The position numbers were made by a program, and so were the translations under genes. The notes below the pieces were generated by a model. The model saw only the letters and a list, made by a program, of their open reading frames with translations, had not been told where the DNA came from and ran no database searches. This document shows positions 52,501 through 62,610 of a DNA stretch of 64,000 nt, piece after piece; within the stretch, counting starts at the first letter, position 1; each line of letters begins with the position of its first letter. This stretch comes from Orychophragmus violaceus. Taxonomy: Eukaryota; Streptophyta; Magnoliopsida; Brassicales; Brassicaceae. The stretch spans positions 59,361,728 to 59,425,727 of the forward strand of contig CM058236.1 in NCBI GenBank assembly GCA_030180135.1, written 5' to 3'.

Positions 52501-53331
52501 GGGAGTTATTAAAGGGCTTTATTTAGTTATTGGATATGTTCTTGAAATAACATTTAAGATGTTTAATGAAATTATTATATCAAGATTATTTTAACTGTGA
52601 TGAAATAATCGTTCCAAAGTGATATAAACCATTTTATAGGTCATCGAAGTAAATGACTTGATCTTGAGTTATCAAAGTCATTTAGCTTGATCATGAGACC
52701 CTATATTTGATAAATGACTTATATCATTATGTCCCTAGTCGAAGGTTGTTGAAATTGGAACACCAACAACCGTGTGAGACTGGATTGGTACGTGACTTAT
52801 GACAAAGTCTCAGTGTGTCATAGATGCGCGGCATCAAAGTCAGTACATAGGTGTATGTTGGGGAACATACGACCGGACAAGACCCGCTTATAAGAACTCT
52901 TCAGGATATTTATATCTATGTCATAAGAGATTCTTACTACGACTATAGAGTATAGTCCTTAGACCTGAGTTCGCATGCATGTGACTGCACATGGACTGAT
53001 GCACTTTGATCATTGTCTAACGCTGTCGTTCTGCGATAGTTATAAGGACCTTGTTTGGGTACATTATGAAATGAGTAGTTTACAGTGATGGAACAAGACG
53101 GGATTTGTCCCTCCAATATAAATGGAGTGAATATCTCTAGGCCAATCGGAGATTTGAATACTGGAAAATGCATGGCCATGCTCAAACGGACTGTCCCGAG
53201 TCGTTTGGATTGTCAGTATCAAATCAGAGTCCGATGAACAAGATTAGGCTTTATAAGGATGACACTAATCTTGCCTTATGACTAATCGAGATATTGAGAC
53301 AAAAGGATTATGAATACAGAGATTCCAGTAC
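52501..53331 (+). other. Copia-4 3' untranslated region
   Basis: Non-coding, between the pol end and the polypurine tract. Similar in layout and partly in sequence to the 3' regions of Copia-1 (2779-3588) and Copia-2 (25241-26051). Confidence 0.7.
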
Positions 53332-53342
53332 AAGTGGGAGAT
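53332..53342 (+). promoter_or_regulatory. Copia-4 polypurine tract
   Basis: AAGTGGGAGAT before the 3' LTR. Confidence 0.9.
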
Positions 53343-54018
53343 TGTTGGAATTGTGTCCAGTAATCTCAGTACTGTCTCTAGAAAGTAAGAGTATGTCAAT
53401 GATCAGACATAAGTCATATAATACTGGGGGTCATGATGGCTTGCTAGAGTCCGCTCATGATCTATAAGTCTTGGACTTATTGCCTTTATTATATGATCCC
53501 ATATGGGTCACACGCCTAAGCTAACAGGAAAATGTGTAGGAACGGTTTAGCAGAAGTACGGTAAAAGTGCTAGGCATTTACTGTACTTAGAGAGAATAAA
53601 TGGGTTTAGTCACTGTGTGTCGATCGATGCACAAGGTGTGTCGATCGACACAGTGCGAGAACGCCGTCGAGTTAATTGGTTTTTGGGCCAAAGGCCCAAA
53701 CGGAACTGAACAAGTTTTATAAATAAAACTTGAGACGAGTTCAGGAAATTAACCCTAGCCAGCTGCGAGCCTCCTCTCTCTCTGCGCCGATTCCCGTATG
53801 GTCTAGCAGCCTCTCTTCCTGCTTGGTGTGCGTGTGTGAACCTCTGGAGGAGTTATCACTTGGTGGCTCTCTGATCTCTGACCTGTTCTCCTTTTCCGCT
53901 GCATAAACAGGTAAAAGGTGAGATCAACAATTGTTTCTAATCAAGAGAACCTAGATCCGCATGTTTAGGATAATCTGAATCAGAGAATTGAATCAGGATT
54001 CATCTAAACATTCCTTCA
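53343..54018 (+). repeat. Copia-4 3' LTR
   Basis: 676 bp copy of 46747-47422 with about two differences. Palindrome pair at about 53615-53652. Followed by TSD AAAC. Confidence 0.95.
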
Positions 54019-54022
54019 AAAC

Positions 54023-57000
54023 AACCAGAAGATTATCGCGGAGCTTAAGGAGAAGCTTGATGCGGTACAAAGTAATGATTCCCTAACCGCCGATGAGGAA
54101 CTAGCTCTAAAATGGAATCTATGTACCGCCTTCAGAGACGAGGAGATATTCTGGAGGCAAAAGAGCAGAGCTATACACTTAAAGTATGAAGACAGAAATA
54201 CGAAATACTTCCATGGGATTACTAAACAAAGGAGAGCTCGTAACCGTATCATTCGCTTAAAAATGACCTAGGTATATGGGCAGAAACAGATGATGGAATC
54301 GAAAAAGTAGCCACTGATTATTTCCATAATCTCTTTGCATCATCAGATCCAGAAACTATAGGAGATACAATCCGGTTTATTACCGAGTCTGTAACAGGAA
54401 ATATGAACCAAGACCTTAAGAAGACACCCGAGGAGAAAGAAATACGAGATGCGGTCTTCTCTATTAACCCTGACAAAGCTCCAGGACCCGACGGTATGAC
54501 CAGTTTATTCTATCAACGGTTCTGGAATACTATAAAAGACGATATCATCAAAACGGTTAGAGACTTCTTTGAGACCGGCGATTTTGACACGAGCCTGAAT
54601 GAAATAAACATATGCCTTATCCCGAAGGTAAATAGACCTTCGCAGATGTCAGAATTCAGGCCTATAAGCCTATGCAATGTCAGTTACAAGATTATCTCCA
54701 AGATACTGACATCGAGGACGAAAAGATTTCTTCCAGAACTGATATCAGAAACCCAATCAGCCTTTGTGGCTCGACGTCTGATCACAGACAACATACTTGT
54801 AGCACAAGAGATGTTTCATGCGCTTCGAACTAATCAGAGCTGTAAAGATAAATATGTAGCAATCAAGACAGATATGAGTAAGGCGTACGATAGAGTAGAG
54901 TGGAATTTTCTTGAAGCCTTGCTGCTAAAAATGGGTTTTGACAGAGACTGTGTTTCTCTCCTTATGAGATGTGTGAATTCTGTGTCTTACCAAGTCCTGA
55001 TTAATGGCGAAGCAAAGGGGCATATCGTACCTTCCCGTGGCTTACGGCAGGGAGATCCTTTATCTCCGTTTCTATTTATCATATGCACATAGGTCCTAAT
55101 ATCTCATATTAAGGAGGCTGAAAGGACCAAAAAGATCGAAGGAATGAAAATCGCTCGATCATGTCCACCTATCTCACACCTTCTCTTCGCGGACGATAGC
55201 CTGTTATTTTGTAGAACGGACCAAGCTCAATGTGAAGAGTTAATGCGAATTATCGACGTTTACGGTTATGCCTCAGGACAACAACTGAATAAATCAAAAT
55301 CTTCAGTTCTGTTCGGTTCTAAGGTCGTGGCGTCCCGAAAAAGCGATCTTAAACGATCAATCGGAATCCAAAAAGAAGGTGGAATGGGGATGTACTTGGG
55401 CATGCCAGAACAGATTTGTGGCTCAAAAAAAGAAGTTTTCGCTTATGTTCGTGAGAGACTCCTAGACAGAACTAATGGATGGTCCGCAAGACTCCTCTCT
55501 AAAGGAGGCAAGGAGGTACAAATAAAATCTGTTGCGCAAGCAATTCCTACATATGTCATGTCATGTTTTCTTCTCCCACAAGAGATAACGAAGAAGCTAT
55601 CAGGAGCAATTGCTCACTTTTGGTGGAGTTCAAATAACAACCAAAGAGGAATCCATTGGGCAACATGGGAAAAATATGTATTCCCCTCGATGAGGGCGGT
55701 CTTGGCTTTCGAGATTTACGAGAATTCAATCTAGCGCTTTTGGCAAAACAATTATGGAGACTCTTACTCTATCCAGACTCGCTCCTTGCGAGAACCCTAA
55801 AAGGAAGATACTATCGTTACTCCGATCCTATGAAGGTTGAAAAATCGAACAACCCATCGTTTAGTTGGCGAAGCATTATGGCTGCAAATTATATCATCCA
55901 TGACGGTCTAAGGAAGAATATTGGCAATGGAGAAGACACTTTGGTATGGTCAGATCCTTGGATTCCTGACACACAACCTAGACCAGCTCGTCTAACTGCT
56001 TATGCTCAGGACCCTTTCCTTCGAGTGGGTCACCTGATTGATCACGATGAGAAACAATGGAATCTAACTCTAATTAATACGCTCTTAGCTGAAGAGGATA
56101 CACTGCTTATCCAAAACATGAGAATCTCAACTACCAACCGTAGAGACACATTCTGCTGGGATCATACAAAATCAGGGACTTATACGGTCCGTGCGGGTTA
56201 TAAGCAAGCTCTGGAATTACGACGTCAAAGATCCTCTCAGCCATTAGAAGAACCAAGTATCACACTACTCAAAGCTCAGGTCTGGAAGATAAAAACGACA
56301 AGGAAAGTACATCATCTCCTTTGGAATGCGCTCTCAGGCTTTATACCAGCAGCTAGCCGACTCGTAGACAGACATTGTGGAGTGGATCGAGTATGTCAAA
56401 GATGTGGAGCGGAGGCCGAAACGATCAATCATATCTTCTTCGAGTGTCCCCCTGCTCTTCAAGTATGGGCATTATCTTCGATACCAACCAATCCGGGAAT
56501 ATTCCCGAGCTTATCTCTGTACTGCAACTTTGATTACCTCTTTTGGAGAGCAAGAGAACAAGGAGCAACAAATCAGTCCCTTGAGAGCTTTCCATGGATA
56601 GTATGGTACATTTGGAAAGCTAGAAACTCGTTGATTTTCGAAGGTAAAGACGTCCTCCCGGATTATACTGTGCAACTTGCAAATCATGAAGCTCAAGCGT
56701 GGAGAATAGCTCAATGCACGCAAGAAGTCGAAGAAGAAGACGCAAGAAACATAACAAACTGTCGAGACATGGAACCAGAAATTGATCCAAGATGGAGATG
56801 CAGAGTCGATGCGTCTTGGACGGTGGAGGCAAAGACAACGGGACTAGGGTTCTCTTTACAGGAAGGTGAGCGTCTAATCCTCTCAGGATCACGTGGATGT
56901 CGAAGATGTAACTCTCCTTTTCAAGCTGAATTTGAAGGCTTACTATGAGCAATGCAAGAGTTGAAAGAGAGACATATCCAAGATATTGTGTTTGAAACAG

Positions 57001-57248
57001 ATTGCAAACAACTCTCATGTCTGATTGATAAGGAGGAAGAATGGCCAGCTCTGGCGCCGGAATTGGATGCTTTCAATTCACTCCGTTCAGATTTTCGAAA
57101 TTTTAGACTTTGTTTTATTCCTAGAAGCTTAAATGTCCGTGTGGATGGCCTTGCAAAAGGCGCCAAGGCACGCGATGAACTATTCTCTCTTGTAAACCAA
57201 CATTCCCCTCAAAGGCTAGGTGATACTAGCCTCTCTTTGAATGGTTAA
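54023..57248 (+). pseudogene. LINE ORF2 reverse transcriptase and RNase H-like domain, broken
   Basis: Continues the endonuclease frame interrupted by Copia-4. RT motifs are [66 protein letters not shown] and catalytic FADDSLLF (about 55190). A zinc-finger-like region (CQRCGAEAETINHIFFECP) precedes an RNase H-like domain (IVFETDCKQLSCLI). Lesions: one A lost from an A run near 54258, TAG at 55090-55092, one A lost near 55670, TGA at 56946-56948 (TGG to TGA). The C-terminal frame ends at 57248. Confidence 0.9.
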
Positions 57249-57268
57249 TAAGAGATGTTTTTGATGCC

Positions 57269-57299
57269 AAAAAAAAAAAAAAAATTGATAAAACACACA
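57269..57299 (+). repeat. LINE poly-A tail and right target duplication
   Basis: About 16 A followed by ATTGATAAAACACACA, identical to 44541-44556. Confidence 0.95.
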
Positions 57300-57337
57300 T
57301 GGTACAATAGATTTAACTCATAAACTTAAAAATCTCA

Positions 57338-58692
57338 TTAACCACGGAACATGCCGAATTTTGCCCATATGTGTTTGACTAGATCTACTTGCAATTTGTA
57401 ATGTACATTTGTATCACGCAACTCGGTTCTAGCACCCACATGATTTGTAAATGTAGGTAGCACCTCTGTCGAGAATGATTGTGGTGTATTAGACCCACTT
57501 GCCTCTGATTGATCATAATAGTTTCAATTTTGAGCATATGTATCTCGTTCATCCTCAATGATCATATTTTGCAATATGATACATGACCTCATGATGATAG
57601 CCAAATCGGATATGTCCCACATGCGGGCTGGTTCGCGAATGATTTTAAATCGAGCATGCAACACTCCAAATACACGTTGATATCCTTCCTACATCCCTCT
57701 TGAATTTGTGCAAATAATTTGTTTGGTTCACTTTGAGAAAGCATAATTGATTTGAAAAAAGTAGGATAAGAAGGATATATACCGTTAGCTAGAGAGTATG
57801 CCATATTATACGGACGTTGGTTGACGAAGAAGTTCACTCTTGCAGTATTTCCTTATGAAATACCATCGAACACTAGTGAACGATATAGAACATTTATATC
57901 GTTCAATGTTTCCGGGAATCTAAAAAAGGCATGTTAAATCCATATATCATGGGATGCAACTGCTTCAAGAATAACAGTAGTGGTTCCCTTATCTCTCCGA
58001 GTAAATTGTCTTTCCCACGCAGTAGGACAATTTTTCCATTCCCAGTGCATGCAATCAATACTCCCAATCCTCCCTGGGAACCCTCACATTTTGCTAACAT
58101 GTATAATTCTCTGCAAATCATCTTGAGTTGGGACTCTCAGATACACTTGCTCATACAGTTGTATGATTCCTTTACAGAATCTACGCATGCACTCCAATGA
58201 TGTACTACCTCCTGTTTTTATGTATTCATCGACCGCGTCAGCCGCTACACCATATGCTAACATTCACATGGCAGTGGTACATTTTGCTAGTGGAGATATA
58301 CCTTCTTTTTTCTGCGTCAATTCTTGAGTGAAGTAGTTGGTTCTTGATAGGTCATCAACGATTCAAAGGAAAACATGTTTCCGCATCCGGAATCTCCGAT
58401 AAAACATTGCATCATCATATGTATATTGATCGGAAAAGTAGTCATCAAATCCCTTTGAATTTCGTATTCGAAGTTGTGATCAGGTCTCTTCATTAAAAAG
58501 AATCGATTCAATACATTATTCTTTGGTTTGCCGCTACATGATCTCTCTTGAGGTATTTTCTCTTGCTGTGAGGTGGATAGTCTTCCTCTATTTTGTTTCG
58601 ACGCTCTCTAAAATGTTTGACGATGTACCTCTCTTCAATTTCAGACTGCTTTTGTAAGCTTCGATATCAAAAGGATATTCTGATGGATCCAT
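57338..58692 (-). pseudogene. PIF/Harbinger transposase, decayed
   Basis: Minus strand from ATG at 58692 (MDPSEYPFDIEAYKS) to TAA at 57338. Motifs of the plant Harbinger DDE transposase: MRKHVFL, SIDCMHWEWKNCPTAW (first Asp), LNDINVLYRS (second Asp), YNMAYSLANGIYPSYPTF, QEGCRKD, and near the end MIIEDERDTYAQ and LVKHIWAKFGMF. Many codons are stops (for example at MRGF, where CGA-type Arg is TGA) and there are frame changes. The element's terminal repeats were not located. Confidence 0.8.
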
Positions 58693-59109
58693 TAAGATTT
58701 TTTAGAAAGGTGAGAGCTGTGGTTTGGGTACTTCATGGTAGAATGAGTTCCCATTTATAAGAGAATTGAACAAATTGATTGAGTGGTTAGATGCTTGGAC
58801 ATTCTTAAAGCAGAACATGACAAACAAGCATGATTAAAGTATAACATAACAAACATATATTATTAAAGAAGAAAGTGACGAACAAACATTATTACAGAAG
58901 AACATGACAAGTAAGAATTGTTAAAGCATAATGTGACAAACACACATTATTAAAGAAGAACAATACAAACAAGCATGATTAAAGTATGACGTGACAAACA
59001 TACATTATTAAAGAAGAAAACGACGAACATACTTTATTAAAGAAGAACATGACAAACAAATATGATTAAAGCATAACGAGACAAAACACAAACAAATACT
59101 TGGCAATAA
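58693..59109. other. Spacer between Harbinger genes with A-rich repeats
   Basis: Non-coding. About 58800-59090 holds a loose tandem repeat of roughly 40 bp units (variants of GACAAACAAACATTATTAAA and GAAGAACATGACAAACAAG). Confidence 0.6.
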
Positions 59110-60220
59110 TTAATTTCCAAATTGATCTTCGCCCAACTTCTGCATTAGTATTTTGCTCTGGTCATCGAGATGTTCTTTCTCACTAAGCTTCAGCCACATC
59201 TTCATCTTCTTAGCATGAATCTTTTCTTTCATTAGTTGGTTTGCCTCCTCTTGTATCATTGTTATTTTTTCCAATCGCTCCAACTCTAGTGCCTTGCATT
59301 GCTTGAATTCATTCCACTCTTCGTTAACCGCTTCCAAGGCTGCGCCGTTACCTTTCTTTTTAGCTTTTTTCTTAGCTGCATCCCTACCCATTGGACGAGC
59401 ACTAGATCCTACAGAGTTGGAGTCACTAGCATCACTATTGTGGGCTCTGTTAGATCCACTGCTTCCAGAGCCAGTATTTCTTCCTACTTGGCTTCCATAA
59501 CGTGGTTGATCACGGACAGTGAGCCATTCTTCCATATATTTGAAATTTCCATTACCAAAACTTAAATATTTTTCATGTGATTTTGCCAATACATCATCCT
59601 CCGACCACCCTCTTTGTTGCATATGCTTAGCAATATCATATTCACCAACCCATTTTCCAAGCTCTTATTCATGTAATTTGATTTCTACATGAATCTCCAT
59701 CACAGGAGGATCAAAATTCATGTAATTTGATTTCTACATGAATCTCCATCACGAGAGGATCAAATAAGCAATGCTCATTACAATATTCAGCAATTTTGCC
59801 CCAAAATGAATCACCTTTTTCGTTTCTTCCAACAATGCTATATGTTCCATATTTAATCCACCTACCCATTAGCATAAAATTTTGATTAGTGGTCCATTTG
59901 GAGTTTCTTCGGCGAGCAGGAGTTAGATCATTTGAATCTGGAATGGCTTCATGAACACCGCTCATACCACCAAGAGCCAATTGTGTAGAAAAATCTGGAA
60001 ATTCAACTGCTCTAACATTCAGATCAATTTCATTACATGTAGGAGTACAAGAATAAGAGGGTGCTTGGGATGAATATGACATCATCGATCCAAAATATGG
60101 ACGATGTTTGGAACCGCTGACGGCATGAAGAAATTTGGTGGATAACCATAGTCTGGCATATTTTGGGATTGGTTAGAAGATTGGTTTTGAAATTGATTAT
60201 TGTTGGGATTTGGGTAGTTA
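59110..60220 (-). pseudogene. PIF/Harbinger Myb/SANT-like accessory protein, decayed
   Basis: PIF/Harbinger elements carry a second protein with a Myb/SANT-like DNA-binding domain that helps the transposase. Here: NQFQNQSSNQSQNMPDYGYP at the upstream end, then ARRRNSKWTTNQNFMLMGRW and SFWGKIAEYCNEHC (Myb/SANT-like), and a Lys-rich C-terminal part (RDAAKKKAKKKGNGAALEAV; WLKLSEKEHLDDQSKILMQK). The frame is broken near 60085 and by a tandem duplication at about 59669-59769. No clear start codon is found. Confidence 0.75.
59669..59769. repeat. 51 bp tandem duplication in Harbinger accessory gene
   Basis: Two copies of a unit starting TCATGTAATTTGATTTCTAC and ending near GAGGATCAAA, with slight divergence. 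It disrupts the reading frame. Confidence 0.8.
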
Positions 60221-61228
60221 AACCAAAGTTTTAAACTAAAAATAATGGTTTATTGGAAACTAAACGAAAAAATATAATAAAAACGGGTTTTTTCTGTGTC
60301 TAAAACAAATGAAACAAGTTTCTATTTATAGAGAATAAAAAATGATAAATTTTGATATAAAAATTATATATATATATATAATTTAATTACAATGAAATAA
60401 TTGAGATTAAATAATTAAGAGGATAAAAAGAAAAAAATATGAACAACCAATGAAATTGTAGGAATCATATCTTATTTTTGTCGAAACAAAAATATTTTAA
60501 TAGTTAGTTTTTTTTAAGCCAATGAAAACATTATAGATGAACAAAGAGAAACTCACTTTTTTCTTTCAAATCAGTTGAATGTTTTCAACAAGATAATTTG
60601 CCACATCAGGTTTTTTATGAAATGTTGAAAAAGTTGAAACTATTGAAAAATGTACCAACGCAACTAATTTTAAAATTCCGGACAAATATTAACATGGCAC
60701 ATTAAACTAACAATTTAAGTACACTAATCACTAAAGCATATAAAAGACTAAATCCCAAAATCCCAAAGTTGCACAATAATTGTTTGAGCATAAAGTAGAA
60801 AAAATTCAGAAAAAGAGAATAAAGTAGAAACGAAATATCGTTTGTGAATAATCGTAATTTAGAGTATAAACTTTATGTAGCATTAATGTTGAAAGTAGCA
60901 TTAGCACAGAAGGATCCGGCCTAATAGCTGAATGGCCTATTAAAAATCAAGTCTGATAAAGAAAAAGTCGACCCAGTAATGAAATAGTTCAGCGACAATG
61001 TTTAAGTCGACCTGCATCAAAAGAATAAAAATATGTTAATGACAAATTAATATATTTATAAAATGGAAGAAGATAAATACAAATATCCTAGGGAAAATAT
61101 CCTAAAAGAAAGAAAATCTATATTTGTTCGGATTTTACATAATAATATCAGAGAGAATTTAGAAAAAACCTAGATTCTCTAATATAAATATATTTTTCCT
61201 GCGCGGGAAAAGACGAAGTGAACTCATT
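60221..61228. other. AT-rich sequence, nothing recognised
   Basis: Probably includes the end of the Harbinger element and the junction with Copia-5. No terminal repeat or gene was identified. Confidence 0.45.
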
Positions 61229-61719
61229 ATACTCAAACAAATATCAAGCTTGGATGTCTTGCCCAATCTTGTCAGCTACTTAACGCTTATTCAATTACAG
61301 ATATGGCTTACAGTGTGAGGTGTCTGTTTTTGCGTAAGTAAAGTAGTACATAGTCATTACTGTCATTGGGAGTCCCAGACTTTAATGATTATTTGGCTGT
61401 AAGAGATTGGTTTCCTTGACTGGGCCATCGGGAGTCCCGGGCCTTGAGACATCTGGTGAATTTGGGCCTCGGGTCCAATTCACAACCGAGAGTTATATGA
61501 GTTGTAACTAGCTGTGTGTATGCTTACCTAGTTAGCTAATTCTGGGTGACGGCCAGTGGCCCACTTTGGTCTTAGTTTAACATGGATCTCGGAATCATTG
61601 TATTCTTATGAGGATAAACAAAGAAATTTTGAATACAATGCGAGTTTTCTTATAAGTTGTTAAGATTACTCTTTTATAAACTAAATAACTAAAACTCTAT
61701 TTATCTCTAAATTTCAGTT

Positions 61720-62610
61720 ATGACTAGCACAAACAATCAAAACACTTTCTCGATCCGGTCTGTCCTTGAGATGGAGAAACTGAACGGATCAAATTTCTTG
61801 ACTTGGTCGCGGAACCTGAGGCTAGTCCTCAGGCAGGAGAGAAAGGACTATGTCCTTGAGAGAGTTCTCCCCGAGAGGATCGGGTCCAATGCCTCTCATG
61901 CAGTATATGATGCTTGGAATAAGCATTATAATGATGCGGTAGATGTGCGTGGTCTGATATTGGCTACCATGGACTCAGATTTGCTGAAGCAATATGAGAA
62001 CATGGAGTCGCCAATAGAGATGATCATCAGCCTGAAATTGAAATTTCAGGAGCAGGTAAGAGTGGAGAGATACCAGTTGGTTAAGTCTCTCACTAGCTGC
62101 AAGCTACCAAATGATCATCCAGTGAGTCCTCATGTCAGTAAAATGATGGGTTACATTGATAGCCTGAGGAAACTGGATTATCCAGTTAGCCAAGAATTGG
62201 CAACTGAGATCATTCTGCAGTCACTGCCGTCAAGCTATGATAAGTTCAAAAAGAACTATATCAAGAAAGGCTTAACGAAAACGCTGACTGAACTGCATGA
62301 TATGCTCAAGACAGTTGAGCCAAACGTGAAGAGTACCATGTATAATCTCATAAAGGAGAAGGGTAGGTTTACTAAACCTAGTGCTGACAAGGGTGAAGAC
62401 AAAGTTGCCCAGATTTTGAATCATGGCAAGCCTGTGTCTTCTGAGCCCGAGTCAGATACATCTTACGTTGGTAAGTGCTGCTACTGTAAAGAGACTGGGC
62501 ATTGGAAGAGAGATTGCATTAAGTTCATGGAAGATTATGAGGAGTTGAAGGTGATGTATGAGACTACTTCCTCAGGTATTCATGTTATTACTTCAAGTTC
62601 TATCTTATAG
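61720..62610 (+). CDS. Copia-5 Gag, 296 aa
   Basis: ATG start (MTSTNNQNTFSIRSVLEMEK), Gag domain as in Copia-4 and zinc knuckle CCYCKETGHWKRDC near residue 253. It ends at TAG (62608-62610) where Copia-4 has AAG, after SSGIHVITSSSIL. The stop falls after nucleocapsid and before protease, so Gag remains complete. Several differences from Copia-4 are amino-acid changes (for example VLPERIGSN against ALPVRIGSN). Confidence 0.85.
   Translation: MTSTNNQNTFSIRSVLEMEKLNGSNFLTWSRNLRLVLRQERKDYVLERVLPERIGSNASHAVYDAWNKHYNDAVDVRGLILATMDSDLLKQYENMESPIEMIISLKLKFQEQVRVERYQLVKSLTSCKLPNDHPVSPHVSKMMGYIDSLRKLDYPVSQELATEIILQSLPSSYDKFKKNYIKKGLTKTLTELHDMLKTVEPNVKSTMYNLIKEKGRFTKPSADKGEDKVAQILNHGKPVSSEPESDTSYVGKCCYCKETGHWKRDCIKFMEDYEELKVMYETTSSGIHVITSSSIL

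Larger units (their letters stand above)
46747..54018 (+). mobile_element. Copia-4: copia element with open gag and decayed pol
   Basis: 7272 bp with 676 bp LTRs that differ at about 2 visible positions, initiator-Met primer site, polypurine tract and TSD AAAC (46743-46746 and 54019-54022). Removing it with one AAAC restores the LINE reading frame exactly, which confirms the borders. Gag is open, but the pol region has many stops and shifts. Its Gag resembles Copia-1/2 (NTFSIRFVLKMDKLNGSNFL against NTFSLRSVLEKDKLNGSNFL). Confidence 0.93.
44557..57284 (+). mobile_element. Plant L1-type LINE, split by Copia-4
   Basis: Bounded by a 15-16 bp TSD (ATTGATAAAACACACA at 44541-44556 and 57284-57299) and ending in about 16 A (57269-57284). 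Its own length is about 5450 bp after removing Copia-4 and the 4 bp duplication. It contains ORF1, a partial endonuclease, RT and RNase H-like domain. Several stops, frameshifts and an ORF1-endonuclease deletion make it non-functional. Confidence 0.93.

Noticed and set aside
57338..60220. Functional Harbinger element
   Set aside because: Both proteins are interrupted by several stops, frame changes and a tandem duplication, and terminal repeats were not found.
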